From Pseudolabrys sp. (GTDB lineage: Bacteria; Pseudomonadota; Alphaproteobacteria; Rhizobiales; Xanthobacteraceae), in assembly GCA_019246455.1 (NCBI GenBank), contig JAFAQJ010000175.1:1-12610 (forward strand): 12,610 nt of DNA, given 5' to 3'. How positions within the stretch are numbered: the first letter of the stretch is position 1; every line of letters starts with the position of its first letter. The notes beneath the pieces were generated by a model. It did not search any database, was not told the origin of the DNA, and saw only the letters and a program-made list of their open reading frames with translations. Below are positions 1 through 6,869 of the stretch, in pieces. Made by a program: the position numbers and the translations under genes.

Positions 1-206
1 TGGCCCTGACCAAAGTTGACGCACTGACGCCCGAAGCAGTCAAAGAGCAAACCGCAAAGCTGAAAAAAGCATCGAAAAAGAGCCCGCTGGTGCTGTCATC
101 GCAATCAAAACAGGGGGTGGACGAGGTCTTGCGAGCGCTTTGGCAGGTCATTGATGCCGCCCGTCAGAAGCCCGACACGGACAAGGAAGCGGCCTGGCAG
201 CCCTGA
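1..206 (+). CDS. obgE: GTPase Obg (CgtA), C-terminal fragment
   Basis: This is the 3' end of a gene that begins outside the window; the reading frame starts at base 3 and gives 68 residues up to the TGA at 204-206. The fragment opens with ALTKVDAL, the G4 guanine-specificity motif (NKxD, here TKVD with Thr for Asn). About 30 residues later comes SPLVLSSQSKQGVDEVL, the G5 region with its serine pair, followed by a helix (LRALWQVIDAAR) and a short polar tail. Obg is an essential ribosome-associated GTPase involved in 50S assembly and stress signalling. The identification rests on these two motifs, their spacing, and the proB-proA-nadD-rsfS-rlmH genes further along, which often share a neighbourhood with obgE in Rhizobiales. 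The Obg fold and the G1-G3 motifs are upstream and cannot be checked. Another TRAFAC GTPase is possible but less likely. Confidence 0.85.
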   Translation, partial: ALTKVDALTPEAVKEQTAKLKKASKKSPLVLSSQSKQGVDEVLRALWQVIDAARQKPDTDKEAAWQP

Positions 207-255
207 TCTCTGCAACCTAAAGCGGGCCATCGAGTTTTACAGGAACTTAATGCTC

Positions 256-283
256 GGCGTGGGGCATCCACGCCTATGCTTTT
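256..283 (+). terminator. probable obgE terminator hairpin
   Basis: GGCGTGG (256-262) and CCACGCC (268-274) form a perfect 7-bp stem with a five-base loop, followed by TATGCTTTT. It lies 50 bases after the obgE stop and before the next gene. The T tract is short and interrupted, so the terminator may be weak. A second small inverted repeat, AGCGGT (289-294) with ACCGCT (301-306), follows it in the leader of the transporter gene. Confidence 0.5.
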
Positions 284-334
284 CCAGAAGCGGTCGAAGA
301 ACCGCTCTACGGGACGAAACAGCGGGAGGCAGCG

Positions 335-1660
335 ATGACTACGGCTACCTACGAGACGCTCTCGGCGTCCGATCACGACTCACAGCTTCGCAAAGCCATT
401 GTCGCTTCGACCATTGGCACCGCAATCGAGTGGTACGATTTCTTTCTGTACGGCACCGCGGCCGGCCTGATCTTCGGCAAGCTGTATTTTCCGAACTCGG
501 ATCCTTTCACCGCGACGCTCGCTGCGTTCGGCACCTATTTTATCGGCTTTGTCGGCCGGCCGATCGGAGCCGCGATTTTCGGTCACTATGGCGACCGCAT
601 CGGCCGTAAGGCAACATTGATTGCCACCCTCCTGTGCATGGGCATCGCGACGTTCCTGATCGCGTTCGTGCCGACTTACGAGTCCATCGGGATCTGGGGC
701 GCCGTCACCCTGACTGTGCTGCGCATGCTGCAAGGCATCGGTGTCGGCGGCGAATGGGGCGGCTCAGTGCTGCTCGCAATGGAATGGTCGAAAACCCATC
801 ACCAGCGCGGCTTCGTTGCTTCCTGGCCGCAGTTCGGCGTGCCGTGCGGATTATTTCTGTCGAACCTCGCGGTGCTCGCATTCAGCTGGCTGTCGGGCGA
901 CCAGTTCGCGGTGTGGGGTTGGCGTTTGCCGTTTGCGCTGTCGATCGTGCTGGTCGGCGTCGGTCTATGGATCCGTCTCGGCATCATGGAAACGCCGGTG
1001 TTCCAGCAGGTCGTGAAGAACAACAAGATCGAAAAGGCACCGATCCTCGAAGTCATCAAACGCCAGCCAAAGGAAATCTTGTTGTCCGCTTGCGCGCGCA
1101 TGGCCGAGCAGGCGCCCTTCTACATCTTCACGGCGTTCGTGTTCGCTTATGCGGTTGGCACGCTGAAGATGCCGCGTGAGCTGATCCTGACCGCGGTGCT
1201 GGTCGGCTCCTGCGTCTCCTTCATCACGATCCCGCTGTCGGGGCATCTCTCCGACCGCATCGGCCGCCGCAACATGTACCTGATCGGCGCGGTGGTCACA
1301 GGCCTATTCGGCTTCCTGTACTTCAACATGGTCGACACCACGACACCGACTCTGGTGTTCATCGCGATCGTGCTCTCGCTCATACCGCACGACATGATGT
1401 ATGGGCCGCAGGCCGCGCTGATCGCCGAAGCCTTCACGCCGCGGCTGCGCTATAGTGGCGCGTCGCTTGGCTATCAGCTGGCGTCGATCATCGCCGGCGG
1501 GCCCGCGCCCCTCATCGCAACGGCGCTCTTTGCGACCTACCACACCGGTCTCGCGATCTCGTACTACATCGCGATCTGCGCGTTGATCAGCATTCTCGCC
1601 GCATGGGCCATGCCGGACTACACGGGCCAGGACATCAGCGAGGAATATGACGAAGACTGA
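335..1660 (+). CDS. MFS transporter, metabolite:H+ symporter (MHS) family
   Basis: A 441-residue protein with the twelve-helix pattern of the major facilitator superfamily, placed in the inner membrane. Near the N terminus is the MHS hallmark EWYDFFLYG (32-40). The loop motif GHYGDRIGRK (83-92) recurs in the second half as GHLSDRIGRR (303-312). The helix 4 segment RMLQGIGVGGEWGG (130-143) and the QRGFVASWPQFG stretch (157-168) are also typical of ShiA/ProP/KgtP relatives. Such symporters move organic acids, shikimate or osmolytes with protons; the substrate cannot be read from the sequence. The start is supported by GGGAGG at 324-329, five bases before the ATG. The C terminus is acidic (SEEYDED). 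The gene stands alone between the obgE hairpin and a strong terminator at 1682-1707, so it is probably transcribed separately from its neighbours. No regulator gene is adjacent. Confidence 0.92.
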   Translation: MTTATYETLSASDHDSQLRKAIVASTIGTAIEWYDFFLYGTAAGLIFGKLYFPNSDPFTATLAAFGTYFIGFVGRPIGAAIFGHYGDRIGRKATLIATLLCMGIATFLIAFVPTYESIGIWGAVTLTVLRMLQGIGVGGEWGGSVLLAMEWSKTHHQRGFVASWPQFGVPCGLFLSNLAVLAFSWLSGDQFAVWGWRLPFALSIVLVGVGLWIRLGIMETPVFQQVVKNNKIEKAPILEVIKRQPKEILLSACARMAEQAPFYIFTAFVFAYAVGTLKMPRELILTAVLVGSCVSFITIPLSGHLSDRIGRRNMYLIGAVVTGLFGFLYFNMVDTTTPTLVFIAIVLSLIPHDMMYGPQAALIAEAFTPRLRYSGASLGYQLASIIAGGPAPLIATALFATYHTGLAISYYIAICALISILAAWAMPDYTGQDISEEYDED

Positions 1661-1681
1661 CCCCTACCGCTGGAGACGACG

Positions 1682-1707
1682 AAGGGCCCGGCTTACCGGG
1701 CCCTTTT
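1682..1707 (+). terminator. rho-independent terminator after the MFS gene
   Basis: AAGGGCCCGG (1682-1691), loop CTTA, then CCGGGCCCTT (1696-1705) form a perfect 10-bp stem that runs into TTTT. It lies 21 bases after the transporter stop and 46 bases before the next start, and cleanly separates the MFS gene from the dehydrogenase gene. The A-rich left flank lets it also work in reverse, but no minus-strand gene ends here. Confidence 0.9.
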
Positions 1708-1753
1708 CATTTGCGGACAGCCTGCTAGATCAGCTTTCATAAAGAGGACGCCC

Positions 1754-2866
1754 ATGAAGACCCGCGCCGCTGTCGCTTGGAAAGCTGGCGATCCCCTCAC
1801 CATCGAGACGATCGACATCGAAGGGCCGCAGGCCGGAGAAGTGCTGGTCGAGATCAAGGCGACCGGCGTGTGCCACACCGACGCCTACACCCTGTCGGGC
1901 GCAGACCCCGAGGGCTTGTTTCCAGCGATCCTCGGCCACGAAGGCGCGGGCATCGTGCGCGAGATTGGCGCCGGCGTGGCCTCGCTCAAGGCCGGCGATC
2001 ACGTCATTCCGCTCTACACGCCGGAATGCCGGCAGTGCAAAACCTGCCTGTCGCGGCGCTCCAATCTCTGCACCGCAATCCGCGTCACACAAGGCAAAGG
2101 CGTGATGCCGAACGGCACTTCTCGATTCAGATGTGATGGCGACAACGTCTTCCACTATATGGGCTGCTCGACTTTCTCGAACTTCACGGTGCTACCGGAG
2201 ATCGCGCTGGCGAAGGTTCGCGAGGACGCGCCGTTCGACAAGATTTGCTACATCGGCTGCGGCGTTACGACCGGGATCGGCGCCGTCATCAACACCGCCA
2301 AACTATGGCCGGGCGCGAATGTCGCCGTGTTCGGACTTGGCGGCATCGGCCTGAATGTCATTCAAGGTGCGAGGATCGCCGGTGCCGACAAGATCGTCGG
2401 CATCGATCTCAATCCGGGCCGCAAGGTGATCGCCGAGAAATTCGGCATGACACACTTCATCAATCCGAACGACGTCGGCACCGATAAGGTCGTGCAAGCT
2501 GTGATCGACGTGACGAATGGCGGCGCGGACTTCTCGTTCGAGTGCATCGGCAACGTCAATGTGATGCGTCAGGCGCTCGAGTGCTGTCATCGCGGCTGGG
2601 GCGAATCGATCATTATCGGCGTCGCCGGCTCAGGACAGGAAATTGCGACGCGGCCGTTCCAACTTGTGACGGGGCGCATCTGGAAGGGCACGGCGTTCGG
2701 CGGCGCGCGTGGCCGTACCGACGTGCCGAAGATCGTCGATTGGTACATGGACAGGAAGATCAATATTGACGACTTGATCACACACACTATGCAGCTCGAC
2801 AAGATCAACGACGCTTTTGATCTGATGCACGAAGGCAAATCGATTCGCAGCATAGTCGTTTACTGA
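1754..2866 (+). CDS. frmA: S-(hydroxymethyl)glutathione dehydrogenase / class III alcohol dehydrogenase
   Basis: A 370-residue zinc-dependent dehydrogenase, the usual length for class III enzymes. It oxidises S-(hydroxymethyl)glutathione, formed from formaldehyde and glutathione, to S-formylglutathione with NAD+; family members also reduce S-nitrosoglutathione. The catalytic zinc ligands are visible as C40 (in CHTD), H62 (in GHEGAG) and C169 (in IGCGVTTG). The structural zinc site is C92, C95, C98 and C106. The Rossmann fingerprint GLGGIG is at 194-199 with the NAD-binding Asp near 218 (GIDLN). [10 protein letters not shown] (134-143) is highly typical of this class. The start has AGAGGA (1743-1748) six bases upstream. 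No formaldehyde regulator (frmR) or S-formylglutathione hydrolase gene lies in the window, so the next pathway step must be encoded elsewhere. The role is probably general formaldehyde and nitrosothiol defence. Confidence 0.96.
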   Translation: MKTRAAVAWKAGDPLTIETIDIEGPQAGEVLVEIKATGVCHTDAYTLSGADPEGLFPAILGHEGAGIVREIGAGVASLKAGDHVIPLYTPECRQCKTCLSRRSNLCTAIRVTQGKGVMPNGTSRFRCDGDNVFHYMGCSTFSNFTVLPEIALAKVREDAPFDKICYIGCGVTTGIGAVINTAKLWPGANVAVFGLGGIGLNVIQGARIAGADKIVGIDLNPGRKVIAEKFGMTHFINPNDVGTDKVVQAVIDVTNGGADFSFECIGNVNVMRQALECCHRGWGESIIIGVAGSGQEIATRPFQLVTGRIWKGTAFGGARGRTDVPKIVDWYMDRKINIDDLITHTMQLDKINDAFDLMHEGKSIRSIVVY

Positions 2867-3006
2867 CAGCCCTTTCTCGCTCGCGGCCTTTCGGTGTAGC
2901 CTTTCTCCAAACCGCGCCGCAGAAGGCGATGTGACGAGGCTCCTCGCGTTCCCCGTTCATCGCGGCGCGCGCAGGTGCTAAACTGCCCGCCACGGCGGGA
3001 GGGGGA

Positions 3007-3870
3007 ATGGACGTCCAAAACGCGTGGCTGGTGGATCTGGTAAACCGCGCGCTTGAGCGCGCCTCGCAGAACCTCACCCTCGACAAGCTTCTGACGCAGC
3101 TGGGCCTCGACACCACGCACCGCACCTTCGAAGCGGCGCTGGAGCGCCTCATCGATATCGCGCTCGCCAACATCAACGTCGCCAATTTGTGCGCGCTGGT
3201 CGGTGCAACTTTTTATGCCGCCACACTTCTCATGCGCACGATGGTGCCGCTGCGCGTATTCGGCATCATCAGCATTCTTTTCTTCATTGCTTACGGCGCG
3301 CTCGGCGGTGCAATCGCCACGTTGCTGATGTACGTATGCCTGCTGCCGATCAACGGCGTGCGCCTCTTGCAGATGCTCAACCTCGTGAAAAAGGCTCGGG
3401 TCGCCGCACAAGGCGACATGTCGATGGAGTGGCTGAAGCCGTTCATGGACAAGCGTAGCTACAAGAAAGGCCAAGTGCTGTTTCGCAAGGATCAACGCGC
3501 CACCGAAATGCTCCTGATCGTCACGGGCAAGTTCAAAGTCGTCGAGCTCGACGTCGAACTCGGTCCTGGCCGATTAATGGGCGAACTCGGATTTCTCACA
3601 CCGGACAACAAGCGTACTCAGACCGTGGAATGCATCGAAAACGGCGAAGTCTTGACGATCGAATATGAGCGCTTGCTCGAAATCTATTTTCAGAATCCAG
3701 AGTTCGGTTATTACTTCTTGCGTTTGACCTCGAACCGGCTGCTCGAAAACAACAAGCGTTTGCAAGCTTTGATCGAGGAAGGTCGCTCGCAACAAGGGGG
3801 CGGCGTCCCGCCGTCTCCTGTCGCGGTCAGCACCAGCGCGACAGATACGCCGCGCCAAGCGCCAGCGTAA
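3007..3870 (+). CDS. membrane protein with a C-terminal cyclic-nucleotide-binding domain
   Basis: A 287-residue protein of unknown role. Residues 1-52 are an amphipathic, soluble-looking stretch (repeated L/D/R). About 55-77, 82-99 and 101-118 are three hydrophobic segments likely to span the inner membrane. A basic linker (VKKARVAAQ) leads into a cyclic-nucleotide-binding (Crp/EPAC-type) beta-barrel at about 141-245. In the phosphate-binding cassette, G192-E193 (MGELGFL) and R203 (KRTQTV) match the conserved Gly-Glu and Arg that contact the cyclic nucleotide phosphate, so binding looks intact. The last 25 residues are Ser/Pro/Thr-rich. No catalytic, kinase or DNA-binding domain is present. 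The arrangement of three helices plus a cNMP domain recalls Popeye-domain proteins, though I would call it resemblance only. The start has GGGAGGGGG (2997-3005) directly before the ATG; this purine run is partly inside a small hairpin, CCCGC/GCGGG at 2986-2999. A 114-base gap separates it from the exporter gene downstream. Confidence 0.85.
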   Translation: MDVQNAWLVDLVNRALERASQNLTLDKLLTQLGLDTTHRTFEAALERLIDIALANINVANLCALVGATFYAATLLMRTMVPLRVFGIISILFFIAYGALGGAIATLLMYVCLLPINGVRLLQMLNLVKKARVAAQGDMSMEWLKPFMDKRSYKKGQVLFRKDQRATEMLLIVTGKFKVVELDVELGPGRLMGELGFLTPDNKRTQTVECIENGEVLTIEYERLLEIYFQNPEFGYYFLRLTSNRLLENNKRLQALIEEGRSQQGGGVPPSPVAVSTSATDTPRQAPA

Positions 3871-3871
3871 C

Positions 3872-3899
3872 TTGCCAAAATATTTTGCTTTGCTAAGGT
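3872..3899 (+). promoter_or_regulatory. candidate sigma-70 promoter for the tauE-chr operon
   Basis: TTGCCA (3872-3877) and TAAGGT (3894-3899) are 16 bases apart in an unusually AT-rich patch just after the preceding stop codon. The -35 box matches the consensus at 5 of 6 positions; the -10 box is poor. It is the only gap in the 3007-6869 run large enough for a promoter. An inverted repeat, CGGGGA (3909-3914) with TCCCCG (3926-3931), lies just downstream and could be an operator or leader hairpin. Confidence 0.3.
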
Positions 3900-3984
3900 A
3901 GCGCCGTTCGGGGAGACACGCAGCGTCCCCGTCAGATGGACCGCCATCCAAATGCTGCTCGGACCCGCAAGGGAGCGAGCATTT

Positions 3985-4728
3985 ATGGACGGGACGGTCC
4001 TTTCTCTTTTTCTGGTTTCAACTTTCGCCGGCGGACTAACGAGCGGCATCGCAGGCTTTGCCGCCGGGCTCGTCGTTTCTGGCGTCTGGCTGCATATTCT
4101 GACGCCTGCACAGACTGCCGTGCTGATCGTCAGCTACGGCATCGTCAATCAGAGTTACACTGTTTGGAAGCTGCGGCACGCTTTCTCGTGGCGCAGGGTT
4201 GGCCCGTTCGTCATCGGCGGCCTCGTCGGTGTGCCGTTGGGCACGGTGTTGCTCACCATGATCGATCCCTCGATCATTCGGGTTTGTATCGGCGTGCTTT
4301 TGATCTGTTTCAGTACTTACAACCTTGCACGGCCCAAGATCATGCCTGTCAGCGCGGGACGGGCCATTGATGGTGGAATAGGCGTGCTCAACGGAGCGGT
4401 CGGCGGGCTCACTGGCCTCGGCGGGGTCGTGGTCACGGTCTGGTGCCAGATGCGCGACTGGCCAAAAGACGTCCAGCGCACCGTCTTTCAGCCCGTTATC
4501 GCCGCGACCATGGCAATGACGGCAGTGTCGCTCGCCATCGGCGGCGCTTACACAATGCCCACGATCAAGCTGCTTTTCATCGGCCTGCCAGCCCTGCTTG
4601 CCGGTTTGTGGGTGGGGCTCAAGCTGTATGGCCGGCTCGATGACGTCGCCTTTCGCCGCATTATCCTGGTTTTGCTTTTCTTTTCGGGTCTCACCCTCGT
4701 CATCCCCACGATCGCCAAGTCATTTTAG
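3985..4728 (+). CDS. TauE/SafE family sulfite/organosulfonate exporter-like permease
   Basis: A 247-residue integral membrane protein with about eight hydrophobic segments in two similar halves. The halves open with the glycine-rich helices AGGLTSGIAGFAAG (15-28) and GAVGGLTGLGGVVV (137-150), the TauE/SafE hallmark. The GIVNQSY segment (52-58) and the Pro-Gly-rich turn GVPLG (82-86) also fit. Members are thought to export sulfite or small organosulfur anions, but few have been tested. I chose the ATG at 3985 because AGGGAG (3970-3975) precedes it by nine bases and the protein then begins directly with helix 1; an in-frame ATG at 3952 has no clear ribosome-binding site. The gene is followed after 10 bases by the rhodanese-ChrB gene, whose ribosome-binding site overlaps this stop codon (TAGGAG), suggesting translational coupling. 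Export of a sulfur anion in a chromate operon makes sense because chromate mimics sulfate. Confidence 0.88.
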   Translation: MDGTVLSLFLVSTFAGGLTSGIAGFAAGLVVSGVWLHILTPAQTAVLIVSYGIVNQSYTVWKLRHAFSWRRVGPFVIGGLVGVPLGTVLLTMIDPSIIRVCIGVLLICFSTYNLARPKIMPVSAGRAIDGGIGVLNGAVGGLTGLGGVVVTVWCQMRDWPKDVQRTVFQPVIAATMAMTAVSLAIGGAYTMPTIKLLFIGLPALLAGLWVGLKLYGRLDDVAFRRIILVLLFFSGLTLVIPTIAKSF

Positions 4729-4738
4729 GAGAGAAACA

Positions 4739-5560
4739 ATGTTCACCAATTATCTGATCTCGCCGCTAGAACTTTGGGACCTGATCGGCACGTCGGATGC
4801 GCCGCAGATTATCGACACACACCGGCGGCCCATTTTCGACGGGCTCGCCGGCGTCATTCCTGGCGCGGTATGGCGCGACACCCACAAAGTTGGACAGTGG
4901 GCCGGTGAATTGGACAGGACCCGGCCCGTCGTCGTGGCCTGTGCACACGGCGAGCAGATGAGCCAGATCGTCGTCGCGCATCTGCGGGGTGAAGGCTATG
5001 TCGCCCGCGCGTTGGAAGGCGGCCACGACGCCTGGCTCGCTGCCAAGCTGCCATTGGTAGACAAGAAAACGCTCGACCGCATCGCACCACAGTCGCCGAG
5101 TGTATGGGTTACCCGACGCAACCCCAAGATCGATCGCGTCGCCTGCCCGTGGCTGATCCGCCGTTTCATCGATCCGCAAGCCAGGATCCTTTTCGTCGAT
5201 CCGGCCCGCGTTTCGGAGACCGCCAAGGAAATCGGCGCAATTCCGTTCGATATCGAAGGCGTCGAACTGTCCCACGAAGGCCCGCGCTGTTCCTTCGACA
5301 CCATGCTGAAACTGTTTGGGCTGGAAAGCGATCCGCATCTCGCGCGGCTCGCTCTGATCGTGCGCGGCGCGGATACGGCACGGCCTGATCTCGCGCCCGA
5401 GGCGGCCGGGTTGCACGCCATCTCGCTCGGCCTTTCGGTATTAGCGGGCGACGATGATCACGGCCTTTTGCGTCATGGCTTCCTGATGTATGACGCTTTG
5501 TTCGCGTGGCTGCGGCATGCCGCGAACGAACGCCACAACTGGCCAGCCAAGGCGGCGTGA
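4739..5560 (+). CDS. rhodanese / ChrB C-terminal domain fusion, chromate resistance protein
   Basis: A 273-residue cytoplasmic protein of two domains. Residues about 5-105 are a rhodanese-like domain: a D-x-R-type strand (IIDTHRR), PGAVW, the active-site loop CAHGEQMS with candidate catalytic Cys68, and the closing EGGHDAW (93-99). Residues about 121-262 match the ChrB C-terminal (Chrome_Resist) domain: WVTRRNPKIDRVACPWLIRRFID, FDIEGVELSHEG, CSFDTML, RGADTARPDLAPEAAGLHAISLG and DDHGLLRHGFLMYDALFAW are strung in the family order (each read directly, broken here by short gaps). Full ChrB proteins carry an N-terminal DNA-binding half and act as chromate-sensing regulators; that half is absent here and replaced by rhodanese. 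The role is therefore more likely enzymatic or thiol/sulfur handling than repression (inference). The start has AGGAGA (4727-4732) six bases before the ATG. chrA begins one base after the stop. Confidence 0.9.
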   Translation: MFTNYLISPLELWDLIGTSDAPQIIDTHRRPIFDGLAGVIPGAVWRDTHKVGQWAGELDRTRPVVVACAHGEQMSQIVVAHLRGEGYVARALEGGHDAWLAAKLPLVDKKTLDRIAPQSPSVWVTRRNPKIDRVACPWLIRRFIDPQARILFVDPARVSETAKEIGAIPFDIEGVELSHEGPRCSFDTMLKLFGLESDPHLARLALIVRGADTARPDLAPEAAGLHAISLGLSVLAGDDDHGLLRHGFLMYDALFAWLRHAANERHNWPAKAA

Positions 5561-5561
5561 C

Positions 5562-6869
5562 ATGACGGGAAGCCCTTCTTTCGCAGAAGCGTTCAAGGTG
5601 TGGCTCAAGATTGGCTGCATCAATTTCGGCGGGCCGGCCGCGCAGATCGCGATGATGCATCGCATGATCGTCGACGAGAAAAAATGGGTCGATGAGCCGC
5701 GCTTCCTGCACGCGTTGAACTTCAGCATGCTAACGCCGGGGCCAGAGGCGCAAAAACTCGCCACCTATCTTGGCTGGCTGCTGCATGGCACGAGGGGCGG
5801 CCTCGCCGCCGGCATCCTGTTTGTGTTGCCCGGCGCTATCTTCATGCTGGGCCTGAGCTTGTTCTATGCGCTCGGTAAAGGCGTGTCGTGGGTCGACGGC
5901 GCGCTGTTCGGCATCAAGGCGGCGGTGCTCGTCATCGTGCTGGAAGCTTTGCTGCGCATCGGCAAGCGTGCGCTCAAAACACCGCTGATGTACGCGATTG
6001 CCGGCGTGGGCTTCCTGGCGATCTTTTTCGGCGCCGTTCCCTTTCCTGTCATTGTTATCGTTGCGGCAGCAATCGGGTTCTTTGTCGCACAGTCCTCGCC
6101 GACGATGCTGGGCATCAAGACGGACGTTGGCGATTTGGCGCCTCCACAACCCGACCGTTGGCAGAAAGCGGGACTGGCCGCGGTGATTGGCCTTGCCGCG
6201 TGGTGGTTGCCGGTCGGGTTGGCGGTCCTGATGCTCGGGCCGCATCACGTCCTCGTCGACATCGGCGTGTTCTTCTCCAAGCTCGCCGTTGTGAGCTTCG
6301 GCGGTGCGTATGCCCTTCTCGCCTACATGGCGCAGCAAGCGGTCGATAGCTACGGCTGGATGACCGCGCCGGAAATGGTGGATGGTCTCGGCCTCGCCGA
6401 GACGACGCCCGGGCCGCTGATCCTCGTCACGCAGTTCGTGGGGTCGCTCGCGGCGTTCCGCGCACCGGCGCCATTCTCGCCCGTCACCGCCACCGTGATC
6501 GGCGCGGCCATGACGACGTGGGTGACGTTCACGCCGTCGATGCTATGGGTGTTCGTTGGCGCGCCTTTCGTCGAGCAGTTACGCGGCAACCGCAAACTAT
6601 CCGGTGCGCTTGCGGCCATCACTGCTGCCGTCGTGGGCGTCATTCTCAACCTGTCGGTCTGGTTCGCGCTCCATGTGTTGTTCGGTAACGTCGAGGAGCG
6701 CCATGCCGGATGGCTGCGCTGGTATGCTTTCGACCCGATGGCGCTCGACGTCAAGGCGGCGGGGCTTGCCTTCGTGGCAGGCGTTCTAGCGTTTGGGCTG
6801 CATCGCAGCCTCATCGAAGTCGTCGTCGTGATGGCGGTGCTCGGCATGGCCGTGCATGTATTGTTCTAG
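5562..6869 (+). CDS. chrA: ChrA chromate transporter (long, two-domain type)
   Basis: A 435-residue inner-membrane protein made of two homologous CHR domains, the usual long-chain ChrA size. Half one has FKVWLKIGCINFGGPAAQI (11-29) and the signature TPGPEAQ (58-64). Half two repeats these as FFSKLAVVSFGGAYALL (237-253) and ETTPGPL (280-286). The halves join through a polar linker near 185-202. ChrA expels chromate from the cytoplasm using the proton-motive force, lowering chromate entering through sulfate uptake systems. The ATG lies one base after the preceding stop, with AAGGCGG (5549-5555) as a ribosome-binding site inside the upstream gene; the pair is surely cotranscribed. An in-frame upstream ATG (5490) would lie inside the ChrB domain and is disfavoured. 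The stop codon overlaps that of the convergent transporter gene, leaving no room for a separate terminator. Confidence 0.95.
   Translation: MTGSPSFAEAFKVWLKIGCINFGGPAAQIAMMHRMIVDEKKWVDEPRFLHALNFSMLTPGPEAQKLATYLGWLLHGTRGGLAAGILFVLPGAIFMLGLSLFYALGKGVSWVDGALFGIKAAVLVIVLEALLRIGKRALKTPLMYAIAGVGFLAIFFGAVPFPVIVIVAAAIGFFVAQSSPTMLGIKTDVGDLAPPQPDRWQKAGLAAVIGLAAWWLPVGLAVLMLGPHHVLVDIGVFFSKLAVVSFGGAYALLAYMAQQAVDSYGWMTAPEMVDGLGLAETTPGPLILVTQFVGSLAAFRAPAPFSPVTATVIGAAMTTWVTFTPSMLWVFVGAPFVEQLRGNRKLSGALAAITAAVVGVILNLSVWFALHVLFGNVEERHAGWLRWYAFDPMALDVKAAGLAFVAGVLAFGLHRSLIEVVVVMAVLGMAVHVLF

Noticed and set aside
2935..2946. CGAGG-CT-CCTCG repeat after the dehydrogenase gene as a terminator
   Set aside because: The loop would be two bases and no T tract follows; I cannot support a terminator there.
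2860..3495. Long minus-strand open frame (211 codons) opposite the cyclic-nucleotide-binding protein gene
   Set aside because: It reads as His/Arg/Glu-rich sequence without family motifs, has no clear ribosome-binding site, and mirrors a well-supported plus-strand gene.
3952..3984. Upstream ATG (3952) as the start of the TauE/SafE gene
   Set aside because: The added 11 residues are polar and there is no good ribosome-binding site, whereas 3985 has AGGGAG at nine bases and begins at helix 1.
4766..5416. Minus-strand open frame (216 codons) opposite the rhodanese-ChrB gene
   Set aside because: The plus strand encodes two recognisable domains; the opposite frame is a GC-rich shadow with no recognisable motif.
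5730..6338. Minus-strand open frame (202 codons) opposite chrA
   Set aside because: Composition is polar and repetitive (D/R/H/Q), as expected when hydrophobic ChrA codons are read on the other strand.
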